From NCBI GenBank assembly GCA_027320425.1, contig DAHVLJ010000022.1, forward strand, positions 43,806 through 107,805: a stretch of DNA of 64,000 nt, given 5' to 3'. Source of the stretch: Nitrososphaerota archaeon (GTDB lineage Archaea; Thermoproteota; Nitrososphaeria; Nitrososphaerales; Gagatemarchaeaceae). The stretch's first letter is position 1; each line of letters opens with the position of its first letter. The notes beneath the pieces are model-generated. The model saw nothing but the letters and a program-made list of their open reading frames with translations, made no database searches and was not told the origin of the DNA. Shown here piece after piece: positions 24,221 to 32,857 of the stretch. A program made the translations under genes and the position numbers.

Positions 24221-26398
24221 CTAAGTTGGTTGTGGGACGTAGTAGATCTGGTTGTACCAGTATCCGACGAAGGGGTTGTTCACGAAGCCCTTGACATAGG
24301 GCTGAATGAAGAATGTGTAGGTAATCTGGTCTGCGCGTTGTGGGAGTATGCCGTTCTCTACGGTGTCGAGCTCCAGCTTGAGCGCGCAAGACTGGACCTG
24401 GGCGCCTACCGGGAAGAGGCATGAGTTGACGTCGTTGATGACGGTCTGGTTGGTGTACCAGCCGTTGTATGGGGATGGGAGCAGCAGAGGCTCGTACATC
24501 GCCAGGAACGGATCCTGGTAGTCTGGGCCCCAGCCGATCACGAACACTTGCGGGAATGTCGATGGCGACGAAGTGAGTATGTTGGCTTCGGCAGAAGTAA
24601 CGCCTACGGTCGTGGCGGGTATGCCGAACACCTGGAGGTTCTGGATGATACCCTGGAGCTGGCCACTAAACTGGGTGAGCAGAGGGACAGTGTAGTAGAT
24701 CTTCAGCGGCTGCAGTTGCTGGCCGTTGGAGTCTCCGATCGTTGTCCCTGCCTGGATAGTGGTGCCGTTGTCGAGCGTGAAGGTCGACGGGACGACGGTG
24801 TACCAGCCCTGTTGTAATCCAGCCTGGTTGAAGTAGTTGTAAGCCGCGGTGGTGTTCTCGCTGAAGGGCGAAAGGTTGGCGGGGTTGTAGTACGCCTGGC
24901 CGAACGCAGGGGTGAGACCCCCGACGTTGTATCCATAGTAGGCAGTGCCGTTGAAGTAGTTGGGGAGGTTGTATTCAGTGTAGTTGATCGCGTTCTCCCA
25001 GCCTAGCCTGAAGGCCGTGGTGTTCGTAGGTGCGAAATGGTCGTTCATCAGCCAGTACAGCCCGAACGGGAAGGCCCCGCACTTCGTAGTGCAGAGTAGC
25101 TGACCGAACGAGAAGGAAGGCTGGTGGGAGTGGAACGCCGAGTACATCTGTCCGAACTCTGCTATCGATTCCACCGACAGCTGTGCCTTGTTGGTGGCAA
25201 AGTTCTGGATCAGCGCGGTGTCCGTGGGAGCAACCTCATAGATGATCTCCGAGATCTTGGCCGGCTGAGCGTCCGTCATCGACTTGTTGCCAGTAATGGC
25301 CGGGTCGCTGGCCGCCCAGTAGTTGGGCACCGCCTTGAAGGTGACAGGTGCTAGTCCTGCACCGACTGAGGTGATCTCGTATGGGCCGGTCCCGATGGCG
25401 CCGTTCGTGTTGACGAAGGCGTTGATGGTGTTGTTCACCACGCCGCCGTTGGCGTCAATCTGTGCCGGGTCGACAACGTTCTGACCGTCGAAGCCGCTCC
25501 AGAGCTCGAGTCCGAAGACCCCGAGTGGGTGGAGATAGTTCGCGATGAAGGAAGTGGCGTTCGGGGCGACGACCGCCTGGCTCGGATAGGCCATGATAGC
25601 GGCCTGGGTCGAGTTGCTAGGGTTGAAGTTGGACAGCATCTGCGAGAGCACTGACGCGAGCTGGTAGCAGCTCTGCGGGGTCTCCTGGTTCACAGGGAGC
25701 CCTGTGACGTGGGCGATTGCGTCTGCTACGCCTGCGGTGGCGCCCAGGCCTGCCGTGTTCCAGCAGTAGTTGTCAGAGTACTCGTCGGCCTGTACGTACG
25801 GGCCCGAGTTGCTCGAGATGTTGTAGAGGACCGCGTTCCAGTTGAAGCCCGCGATGAAGCTCGGGGCGTTCATGAAGAGGTCTCTCTCAATGCTGAACCA
25901 TACGTCGGCTGCGCTGAACTTGTGCCCGTTGGAGAAGGTGACGTCAGACCTCAGGTTGAAGGTGTTGGTCATCCCTCCGTTGACGGTCACGTTGGCGCTG
26001 CTTGCCAGGACGTATTGGAAGGAGGTACCAGACGAGCCGTTCAGCTCAATGAGGTTCTGGTAGACGGCGTTGAGCATCCCCGTGTCCTGCGAGTAGAAGG
26101 CGTACTGAGGATCCATAGAGTCGTAGGCCGCTGGAGGCGTGCTGCCGGCCCCTGAATCGTCGACCAAGATGCTCGAATTGCTCGGCCCGTAAAGGCCCGC
26201 GGTCGAGGTGGTGGTCGTGGTGCCGGTAAAGCCGCTCGAGGTGGTGGTCTGCGTTCCGGTTGTGTTGGTGGTCGTGGTGGTCGAGTTGCTCGACGGGATG
26301 AGCACGAAGTATGCTGCGACCCCGGCGATAACGATGATGACCACGACTATTGCGACTGTAGCTGAAGTACTGATAGCATCACGTCTTGTGAAATTCAT
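24221..26398 (-). CDS. Family 5 peptide/nickel ABC transporter solute-binding protein
   Basis: A 725-residue extracellular binding protein. One N-terminal membrane helix (about 14-35) anchors it, followed by a Thr-rich linker to about residue 75, as is usual in archaea that lack lipoprotein anchors. The SBP_bac_5 domain shows YQNLIELNG, FNLRSDVTFSNGHKFSAADV and a C-terminal WGPDYQDP segment. It would bind oligopeptides or similar ligands for an ABC importer, but no permease or ATPase gene is near, so it must work with components encoded elsewhere or as a receptor. The start is 24-28 nt after a GAATTAAAG box. Confidence 0.9.
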   Translation of the reverse strand: MNFTRRDAISTSATVAIVVVIIVIAGVAAYFVLIPSSNSTTTTTNTTGTQTTTSSGFTGTTTTTSTAGLYGPSNSSILVDDSGAGSTPPAAYDSMDPQYAFYSQDTGMLNAVYQNLIELNGSSGTSFQYVLASSANVTVNGGMTNTFNLRSDVTFSNGHKFSAADVWFSIERDLFMNAPSFIAGFNWNAVLYNISSNSGPYVQADEYSDNYCWNTAGLGATAGVADAIAHVTGLPVNQETPQSCYQLASVLSQMLSNFNPSNSTQAAIMAYPSQAVVAPNATSFIANYLHPLGVFGLELWSGFDGQNVVDPAQIDANGGVVNNTINAFVNTNGAIGTGPYEITSVGAGLAPVTFKAVPNYWAASDPAITGNKSMTDAQPAKISEIIYEVAPTDTALIQNFATNKAQLSVESIAEFGQMYSAFHSHQPSFSFGQLLCTTKCGAFPFGLYWLMNDHFAPTNTTAFRLGWENAINYTEYNLPNYFNGTAYYGYNVGGLTPAFGQAYYNPANLSPFSENTTAAYNYFNQAGLQQGWYTVVPSTFTLDNGTTIQAGTTIGDSNGQQLQPLKIYYTVPLLTQFSGQLQGIIQNLQVFGIPATTVGVTSAEANILTSSPSTFPQVFVIGWGPDYQDPFLAMYEPLLLPSPYNGWYTNQTVINDVNSCLFPVGAQVQSCALKLELDTVENGILPQRADQITYTFFIQPYVKGFVNNPFVGYWYNQIYYVPQPT

Positions 26399-26591
26399 TC
26401 TCAGAATTGCAAAACCGCTTTAATTCTTTTAATGATTGTTAGCAGAATGAAGTGAAATTTAAGCTAAGTTAACACTGAATCAGAATTTAAGCATTGTTAG
26501 CAGCCACGGAGCAGAATTCTACGGTTCGGCTTCATGAGAGATGAAGTCGACGTTCTCAATGATAGGAATGTGTCTGGATGGAGGACGGAGC
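26399..26591. promoter_or_regulatory. A/T-rich control region with direct repeats
   Basis: This gap is unusually A/T-rich for the window. It holds the TATA box of the solute-binding protein gene and two direct repeats: AATTTAAGC at about 26456-26464 and 26484-26492, and TTGTTAGCAG at about 26437-26446 and 26493-26502. The repeats are spaced by about 28 and 56 nt, suggesting regulator binding on one face of the helix. Confidence 0.4.
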
Positions 26592-27455
26592 TCAGACGTC
26601 CGTATGCTCGGACTCGCCGGTCACCCGTTGCCTCCTGAGAATGAGGAAAGCCAGCGCGACCACGGAAAGGGACATCGGGTAGTAGACGCCTGTCGCCGTT
26701 GTTTGACCGCTCACGACCTCGAATTTCGACGAGGCCGAGGACCTTACCCCGTGCCCGTTGTCGAAACTAGCTGCGACGGTGTAATTCCCGGGCGAGAATG
26801 TCCCCATCGCCATTGTCTCTATTGTTCCCGCCGTGCAATGGACGGATCCTGATGACCCTGAACTAACTTGCCATTTTGCCTCACCTTCGCACCCCGCCGT
26901 GACCGCGCCGGACACTGACGCTCCTGCTGAATACGTCCCGCTTGGCAAAGACCATGCTACAGTGCACGTGGCGGTGGAAGTGGAGGTGGTGGTCGTGGTG
27001 GTCGTGGTTGTAGTTGTGGTCGTCGTAACGCTTGAGCTCGTCGTGGACGTAGTCGAAGATGTCGAGCTGCTAGTAGTCGAAGACTGAACGGTCGAGAGAG
27101 CGGCAGTTGTGGTTGTCGTCGTGGTTGTAGTTGTGGTTGTGGTAGTAGTTGTAGTGGGGGTAGTCGAAGTCGTTGTCGTCGTGGCGGTGGCCGTCTGTGG
27201 ACCCGGATTGCTCTGCGAGGTCGTGGTCCCGGAAGGAGACGACGCAGACGACGAGGTTGTCTGGGACTGAGTGCTTGTCGCCGGCGGAGTGTAGATCGTC
27301 CTGTATGTGGTCGTCGTAGAAATCGATTGGCCCGAGTCCTGATATGCCGTCTTCGCCACTGCTGCGGTGTACGGGACGACGATTGTCGTCATCACCAATA
27401 CTATCGCCATGACATTGGTCCCGATGACAACGAAGGTTGGCGCTATGAGCTTCAT
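26592..27455 (-). CDS. Mucin-like Thr-rich surface protein with two membrane segments
   Basis: A 287-residue protein: an N-terminal hydrophobic helix (about 7-32), a stalk of about 120 residues that is almost only Thr, Ser and Pro, a small beta domain with two or three Cys (VAWSLPSGTYSAGASVSG, then KWQVSSGSSGSVHC), and a C-terminal membrane helix before a charged tail. It is probably a heavily O-glycosylated cell-surface protein. The DNA of the stalk is a run of ACN codons with varied third bases. The start overlaps the stop of the upstream four-helix protein by 4 bp, so the two are coupled. Confidence 0.75.
   Translation of the reverse strand: MKLIAPTFVVIGTNVMAIVLVMTTIVVPYTAAVAKTAYQDSGQSISTTTTYRTIYTPPATSTQSQTTSSSASSPSGTTTSQSNPGPQTATATTTTTSTTPTTTTTTTTTTTTTTTTTAALSTVQSSTTSSSTSSTTSTTSSSVTTTTTTTTTTTTTTSTSTATCTVAWSLPSGTYSAGASVSGAVTAGCEGEAKWQVSSGSSGSVHCTAGTIETMAMGTFSPGNYTVAASFDNGHGVRSSASSKFEVVSGQTTATGVYYPMSLSVVALAFLILRRQRVTGESEHTDV
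26978..27205. repeat. Low-complexity Thr-codon tract
   Basis: The DNA is dominated by GTNGTN units (ACN on the coding strand) encoding the Thr stalk of the surface protein. The third bases vary, so it is not a simple perfect microsatellite, but it is prone to slippage and expansion. Confidence 0.7.
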
Positions 27456-27916
27456 TTCATCCCCCTCGTAGCTTCCCAGGTCTCTGTAGCGAGGAGGGTC
27501 ACGATGAGCACGTTGATTATCATCCCGGTCGCTGCGATCCCAGGGGCAAACACCGTCGCGAGCCCGGCACCTACCATGCCGACTATCGATACTATGATTC
27601 CAGCGTAGACGCCTTTAATCCAGTGCACTTCAGACCAAAGAAGGATTCCAGAGACCACGTATAAAACTCCCAGTATACCCATTACGATGCCCACCGCGTC
27701 CAATAGTCCCTGTGAAGGAGCGGTTCCAACCGTGGCGGGCACGAGGAACGTCCCTTGAAGCATGCTTGGTGCCAGCACCATAGCAATCCCGGTGGCGTCT
27801 GAAAACGCAAACGCCACGAAACAGACGAGAGCGGCTACAACCGTGGGGCCCTTGAAGAGGAGGCTCTTCTTCATTGCTTCCCGGCGCTTTTCACCCTCGT
27901 TTTCTGCTTCGCCCAC
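27452..27916 (-). CDS. Four-helix membrane protein
   Basis: A 154-residue protein with a short charged N-terminus (GEAENEGEKRREAMKK) and four hydrophobic helices with Gly-rich small-residue packing. I do not recognise a family. It overlaps the Thr-rich surface protein gene by 4 bp, which suggests that the two form a membrane complex. Confidence 0.7.
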   Translation of the reverse strand: MGEAENEGEKRREAMKKSLLFKGPTVVAALVCFVAFAFSDATGIAMVLAPSMLQGTFLVPATVGTAPSQGLLDAVGIVMGILGVLYVVSGILLWSEVHWIKGVYAGIIVSIVGMVGAGLATVFAPGIAATGMIINVLIVTLLATETWEATRGMK

Positions 27917-27996
27917 TCAAAACACTCCTACTAGGACAGTATCAGGCCGGACCTCGGATGATACATATGCCTTGCCTCAAGTCAGCAGTCATCGGA

Positions 27997-28689
27997 TCAC
28001 TTGAACAAGACCCGATACGCTTCCTGCCCATATTCGGGATACTCCTTGGTCTTGGCGACGGCCTCCTGGAGCTCGATTTTCCCCTTCAGGGAAGGGTCGG
28101 CGCCCAGAATGCTACCCATCCTGATGTTGCAGAGGGTCTCCTGCTTCGCCGCCGCTTCAGCCATCCTGGTCGCTCCGACGACCGCGTGGCCGATGATGGT
28201 AAAGTCGCCCGCTATCTCCTCCAGGGCGCATCTCCCGGAATCAATCCCCAAGGCGAGTCCGACGTGAGCAGGCAGGTTCCTCGCATTCTTCCTGTGCTCC
28301 GGGAAGATCTCTTCCTCGAAGGCTTCATGGGCGAGCTTGGAGAAGGTGACGACCTCACTGAGGAACTTGGAGTGTTTGGTTCCGTAGATCCAATACACGA
28401 CAAATCCGTCTCCGGTGAACTTGTCGAACCACCCTGAGTTCTTCTGCGCGAGCTTTCGCATCTTCTCAGTGAACATTGTTGTAATGGTCGCATATTCTCT
28501 CGAGGATATCGCCTCCCGCATGAGGTGGGTCGAACCGCGGATGTCGCCGATCACCACGTGGATTCCGGTCTGGTCCCCGGCACTCAGTAGATGAGTGAGT
28601 TCTTTTTTCGAGATTGTCTTGTTCCAATCGGGAGGGGCATGGAGATCGAGTTTCTGCATTGCTCTTTCCGCCCGCGCGTCATGCGTCAT
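27997..28689 (-). CDS. Class III adenylate/guanylate cyclase catalytic domain protein
   Basis: A stand-alone class III nucleotidyl cyclase of 230 residues. The first metal-binding Asp is in VIGDIRGSTHL, the second in FDKFTGDGFVVYW, and the transition-state region reads TIIGHAVVGATRMAEAA with the conserved Arg; the substrate Lys/Asp positions are less certain. No sensor domain is attached apart from about 40 N-terminal residues. ATG at 28689 is chosen because TCTATAAGCC lies about 33-40 nt upstream, although the frame is open for 26 more codons. It would make cAMP or cGMP as a second messenger. Confidence 0.83.
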   Translation of the reverse strand: MTHDARAERAMQKLDLHAPPDWNKTISKKELTHLLSAGDQTGIHVVIGDIRGSTHLMREAISSREYATITTMFTEKMRKLAQKNSGWFDKFTGDGFVVYWIYGTKHSKFLSEVVTFSKLAHEAFEEEIFPEHRKNARNLPAHVGLALGIDSGRCALEEIAGDFTIIGHAVVGATRMAEAAAKQETLCNIRMGSILGADPSLKGKIELQEAVAKTKEYPEYGQEAYRVLFK

Positions 28690-28797
28690 TCTAACTTCAA
28701 CCGCCCTGAGCCGTGGGCCGAGGCTTATAGACCCGCGGTGTTCGTTGAGAGGTGTGCTCGGCCGCATGATGAGATATCGTGCGACTCCGTCTCCCGT

Positions 28798-30018
28798 TCA
28801 AGCTATCTTCGTTTTCACATCTTGAAAACCCAAGAAACTTCCAAGTTCGTCTGCCTCGTCTCGGACCATCGCCGCAATCTTTGGCGAAAGGTGGGCGAAC
28901 GGCCTGACTTTGATTTCGAGACCTCTGTCTGTCTTTTCTTGGGCCCAAACACCAGCGGCCCTGCCATCTACCAACAACACTTGTGAAACCCAACCTGCCT
29001 TCCTGTAGACCTGGCTGTGCTCTTCAGGTCCGACGATGTTGCCGTGGGACCGGTGCCCCAGAAGGAAGGAGTCGAAGAAGGGAAGAAGACGCACCACTGG
29101 CCCTCCCACGTCGGCGCCTTCCAGTTTGTCGACGTCGTCCCTGAGCACTGACCCTTTCAGTCCATCTGCGTTTACCTGGACCGTGTCGTCTGCCAATTCG
29201 GCCCACACGCGTGCGGCGTCTCCTGCGGTCATACCGGTCCAGATGATGAAGTCAGATATGGTAGAGGGCCCGTTGGCTCCGAGATAGCGCGCGAGCAAGC
29301 GTCTCTCTGCGTCGCTTTGTTGGACGTCCTTCCAGTGCGGTAACCACTTGTCGGCTCGGACGAATGTCGACTCGTTCCCATTGTTTGGCCCCGAACAGTA
29401 GACCCCTCTGGACCCGGCAAGGTGGAGGAGATAGCTGGCAGGTAGGGCGAGTTGGCCGACATCCACCCAGGGCACCCTACTCCTGTTCCCCCACCCCACT
29501 CCACCAACCTTGTATTTCAGCGGGTAACCCATGGACTTTGACACTGCGACGGCCAGATTGGTCGCGGTGATCGGCTCTTCCATAGCTTCGAGAACCGCGC
29601 CGACGAGCTTCTCCAGTTTCGCTTCCGGCACTCCCTTCCCTCGGACCCATCTCATCTCTCGCTCAGCACGGAGAGCGCTCCCCCTTGCGAAGAGGGCAAG
29701 TTCAGCCGAGGGGATAAGAAACATCGTCCGTCTCATGCACCAAGCTTTCACCAGCGTCCTGTCTTTCCAGAGGGCTGTCGACAGATCAGTGAGCTTGGAC
29801 CCGCGAACACGTATCCCGATTGAAGTCTGGCCGGCCGACAGCAACTGCGCCTGGGCTCCGCCGATTTCGCCTGGCACCGACGTCAGAGCTGCGCGAGGCG
29901 CTTTCGCGCTGAGGCGGTGCTTGGCGAGCCTGAAGGCAACCACCTGTCGCGAAGACACACTAACGACTTCTTTAGCCGACTGGGACTCCATCGAGCTGGC
30001 TTTGCTCACCCTGGGCAT
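28798..30018 (-). CDS. Winged-helix HTH_42/AlkZ-like protein (copy 1)
   Basis: A 406-residue protein of the HTH_42 (AlkZ/YcaQ-like) family, a group that includes DNA glycosylases unhooking interstrand crosslinks. The catalytic-loop position has Gln-Ala-Gln at residues 56-58 (GGAQAQLLSAG), matching the Q-x-Q form of AlkZ; the CMRRTMFLIPSAELALF segment and C-terminal VLLVDGRAAGVW are also typical. It may repair alkylated or crosslinked bases; some family members have no known activity. The start ATG follows a GACTTTTAG box by about 30 nt. A second family member lies at 47603-48700. Confidence 0.82.
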   Translation of the reverse strand: MPRVSKASSMESQSAKEVVSVSSRQVVAFRLAKHRLSAKAPRAALTSVPGEIGGAQAQLLSAGQTSIGIRVRGSKLTDLSTALWKDRTLVKAWCMRRTMFLIPSAELALFARGSALRAEREMRWVRGKGVPEAKLEKLVGAVLEAMEEPITATNLAVAVSKSMGYPLKYKVGGVGWGNRSRVPWVDVGQLALPASYLLHLAGSRGVYCSGPNNGNESTFVRADKWLPHWKDVQQSDAERRLLARYLGANGPSTISDFIIWTGMTAGDAARVWAELADDTVQVNADGLKGSVLRDDVDKLEGADVGGPVVRLLPFFDSFLLGHRSHGNIVGPEEHSQVYRKAGWVSQVLLVDGRAAGVWAQEKTDRGLEIKVRPFAHLSPKIAAMVRDEADELGSFLGFQDVKTKIA

Positions 30019-30048
30019 TTTACTTTCTACGCTCTGTGGTTCCAGACT

Positions 30049-30180
30049 CTAAAAGTCGTCCAGGAGACTGTTCGCCGCGACCTTAATCAGCGCCACCTTC
30101 TTTCGGTGCTCTGAGAATCGGTCCGTATATGTCGTCTTCCCCGACGCGCGCGGCCCGACGAAGGCGACTCATGATGGCAA
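30049..30180 (-). pseudogene. Remnant of a P-loop NTPase/kinase
   Basis: The minus frame from 30168 reads VAFVGPRASGKTTYTDRF and then a charged helix, ending at TAG 30051-30049. VGPRASGKTT is a complete Walker A motif on a proper beta strand. The only start is a TTG at 30180, located 27 nt after an AAATATT box, but the fourth codon in that frame is TGA. With a nonsense codon and only about 40 codons in all, this is probably the decayed 5' end of a nucleotide kinase or ATPase gene. Confidence 0.4.
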
Positions 30181-30264
30181 CGCTCCCGACGTACGCCGCA
30201 TGGGAATATTTCAACCGATTCGGGCCCCGCTTCAGGCGATGCCGTGCGTCAGTCGCCCGGACGC

Positions 30265-31596
30265 CTACGTCCTGAGTGACCTGACGTCAGAAAAGAGGAG
30301 GAGCCCGAAAGAGAATGCCGCGGTCCCGAGCGCAGCTAACAGGAAGTCCGGGCCCAGGCCGTAGGCTGCGATGATCAGACCTCCCGCCACCTGTCCCGCA
30401 GGGCTCGCGGCAAGGCTTCCGACCTCGTCTATGCTCAGGTACCGCCCCAGGACCTCGCGGGGGACGAACCTCTGGACTCCGGTGAAGAAAGTCGTGTTTC
30501 CGAACCCGCCGAAAGCTGTGCCGACGAAGAGGAACACCATGGCCGCGACGGTGTTGGGGAAGAGCACGAGCCCCAGAATCGAGAGCCCGGTCACCCCCCA
30601 AGGAGCGGCGAACCAGACGCCGAAACGGCGTTCCGGCCGGAGCCGACCCACGAGTAGAGACCCAAAGCCGAACCCTGCGCCGCCTGCAGCACCGATGACA
30701 CCGTAGACGAAGGCCGACTGGTGCAACACCGTGGTCACATACACTACGATGAACGTGAAGAACAGGCTCAGGAAGAAGTTGGCCCCGAAAGAGGCCAGTG
30801 TGAGTTTCAACAGGCCGCGCTCCCCGTTTATGTATGAGAATCCTCCCTTGAGCTGTTGTACGAAGGTGGACTGCTCCTTCTTGCTGTCGGCGGGATCGCC
30901 TTTTGACTGGAGTGAAAGGGAGACGAAGACTATCATGAGCGCCGAAACCGCGTAGCTCGCACCGTTGAAGGCCAGCGTCGCCGCGACGCCGACAGCGGCT
31001 ATCAGGATGCCCCCTAGTGGACTCCCCGCGATAGAGGTCACCTGCTGAGCGGCCATGAAGAGGCCATTCGCCGCGCCGAGCTGAGCCTTCGGGACGGCCC
31101 GTGGAAGGAATGAATTGATGGCTGGACGGAAGATGGACTGGCCGATGCCGAGAATGAAGACAGCTGCCAAGACGACGTAGAGCTGGAAGCCTGCGAAGGC
31201 CAGTACAGCGGCGAATGTGATCATGGTCGCGGCTCGGAACGCGTCCGCGACGACCATCAGCCTTAGTTTGCTGTAGCGGTCTGCCAGGGTTCCGCTGAAG
31301 ACCCCGAAGATTACCCTCGGGATGACTCCTGCTATACCCACCAGAGCCAAGTCGATAGCTGAACCGGTGACGGTATAGACCAGCCAGTTGATGGCGAGTA
31401 GACCGGCGGAAGAGCCTATGGATGAAGCGACAGAGCCTGTCCAGAGCCCGCTGAACGCCCTCTGACGGAAGAGGGAGAGCTGGCTCCGCGGCCCTGCCTG
31501 CGGTTCCTCGTCCCCCCTTGGCTCTTCAGCGCTCGTCGTGTTCGTCCCTGAGGGCACCTGCGAAGGCGCCTGATGAACGCTGTGGAATTTCTCCAC
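30265..31596 (-). CDS. MFS transporter (MFS_3/enterobactin-exporter-like)
   Basis: A 443-residue, 12-helix carrier with a hydrophilic 40-residue N-terminus. SLFRQRAFSGLWTGSVASSI at the first helix and FSGTLADRYSKLRLMVVAD after helix 2 are typical of the MFS_3 (EntS-like) exporters. The substrate is unknown. The start (GTG 31596) faces the other MFS gene across a 46-bp gap containing one CCTTACAAGG element. Confidence 0.88.
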   Translation of the reverse strand: MEKFHSVHQAPSQVPSGTNTTSAEEPRGDEEPQAGPRSQLSLFRQRAFSGLWTGSVASSIGSSAGLLAINWLVYTVTGSAIDLALVGIAGVIPRVIFGVFSGTLADRYSKLRLMVVADAFRAATMITFAAVLAFAGFQLYVVLAAVFILGIGQSIFRPAINSFLPRAVPKAQLGAANGLFMAAQQVTSIAGSPLGGILIAAVGVAATLAFNGASYAVSALMIVFVSLSLQSKGDPADSKKEQSTFVQQLKGGFSYINGERGLLKLTLASFGANFFLSLFFTFIVVYVTTVLHQSAFVYGVIGAAGGAGFGFGSLLVGRLRPERRFGVWFAAPWGVTGLSILGLVLFPNTVAAMVFLFVGTAFGGFGNTTFFTGVQRFVPREVLGRYLSIDEVGSLAASPAGQVAGGLIIAAYGLGPDFLLAALGTAAFSFGLLLFSDVRSLRT

Positions 31597-31642
31597 AGTG
31601 TTGAAGATTCACCTTACAAGGAGAAGGGGGCGCGGGTGCGCC

Positions 31643-32857
31643 ATGGCTGGACGAGCGGGCTCAGAGCGCCCTACCTTGGGAAGGCTGAGGGCGTTGGTCT
31701 TCACTTCGATCGGGCATTTCACTAACGACGGGGCGACTTCGTTCCTCCCGGTGATGGTAGACGTACTGTCATCACTGAGGGGTACCACCCCCTCTGAGGT
31801 GCTCGTGCTCCTCTCGCTGTTCTACTTCACCTCCGCGATCACCAGCATATTCGTAGGGATGCGTGGCGACGCCACGGGGAGCCCAGGAGGTCTCATGGCA
31901 GTGGGGATAGGGTGTTTGGGAATCGGGCTCGTGGGGTTCGGCATCACCCTGGCTTGGGCATCTGCGGGGGGCCTATTCACATGGGCTCTCGTGTGCGACG
32001 TCGTCATGGGGGTCGGGAGCTCGTTCTATCATCCGCTAGGCGGGAGCATCCTGCAGACCGCTTTCGGCAAACGCGCGACTGGAAGGGCCCTCGGGGTGAA
32101 CGGCTCGATGGGGAGCGCGGGCAGGTCCCTCTACCCATCTCTGTTCTTCCTCCTTGCGGCCGGGCTGAGCTATCCAGGATCACTCTGGTTCCTCGGTGCG
32201 ATGGAGGTCTGCTTCGCCCTCCTCATCTGGAGCGGGCTGAGAAATGCCGAGTCTCTCAAAGGCAACGGAGGCGCACGTCCCTCTCTCAGGGAGTCGCTTT
32301 CCAGACCGATGCTGATGCTGCTTGTGGTAGCCTTTGTCATGGAGGCGGCGTTCTTCGGAGTCACTTCGTACACACCGATATTCCTGACGACCCAGAGAGG
32401 CTATGGTGTAGGGACGCTCCTTGGAGCGGCCATCACTGCCCTGTACGTCACCGCCATCCCAGGCCAGCCGTTCTTCGGGTTCCTCGCCGACAGGCTGGAC
32501 CGAAGGGCGGTGGTGGCGATATCCGCCATAGGAGCTGGCGTCTCGGTCATCGGATTCATCGCCACGACAGGGCTCTTGAGCATAGCTCTGCTGGCGCTCT
32601 TCGGTTTCTTCGCATTCACCGGGTTCCCGGTGCTCCTCTCCCTGGCCTCGAACTACGCTCCCGAAGGGTCTAGGGCGCTAGGTAACTCGCTCATCTGGGG
32701 ACTGGGTGTTACGGCAGGGAATTCGCTTGGGCCGGTCATCGTCTATGCCATGGTCCAAGGGAACTATTCCAGATTAGGAGGGTCATTCGAGGTGATGGCT
32801 GCCATGGCCATTGCGTCTGGGGCGGCGGCACTGCTGATACCGAAGCGCCACGCCTAG
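31643..32857 (+). CDS. MFS transporter (fosmidomycin-resistance-like)
   Basis: A 404-residue carrier. TSIGHFTNDGATSFLPVM in helix 1 is the mark of the Fsr (fosmidomycin resistance-like) MFS group. The ATG at 31643 is chosen because it lies 27 nt after CCTTACAAGG; the frame is open to 31598. The product probably exports a drug-like or sugar-phosphate-like compound. It is divergent from the MFS_3 gene and overlaps the EamA gene tail-to-tail by 4 bp. Confidence 0.87.
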   Translation: MAGRAGSERPTLGRLRALVFTSIGHFTNDGATSFLPVMVDVLSSLRGTTPSEVLVLLSLFYFTSAITSIFVGMRGDATGSPGGLMAVGIGCLGIGLVGFGITLAWASAGGLFTWALVCDVVMGVGSSFYHPLGGSILQTAFGKRATGRALGVNGSMGSAGRSLYPSLFFLLAAGLSYPGSLWFLGAMEVCFALLIWSGLRNAESLKGNGGARPSLRESLSRPMLMLLVVAFVMEAAFFGVTSYTPIFLTTQRGYGVGTLLGAAITALYVTAIPGQPFFGFLADRLDRRAVVAISAIGAGVSVIGFIATTGLLSIALLALFGFFAFTGFPVLLSLASNYAPEGSRALGNSLIWGLGVTAGNSLGPVIVYAMVQGNYSRLGGSFEVMAAMAIASGAAALLIPKRHA

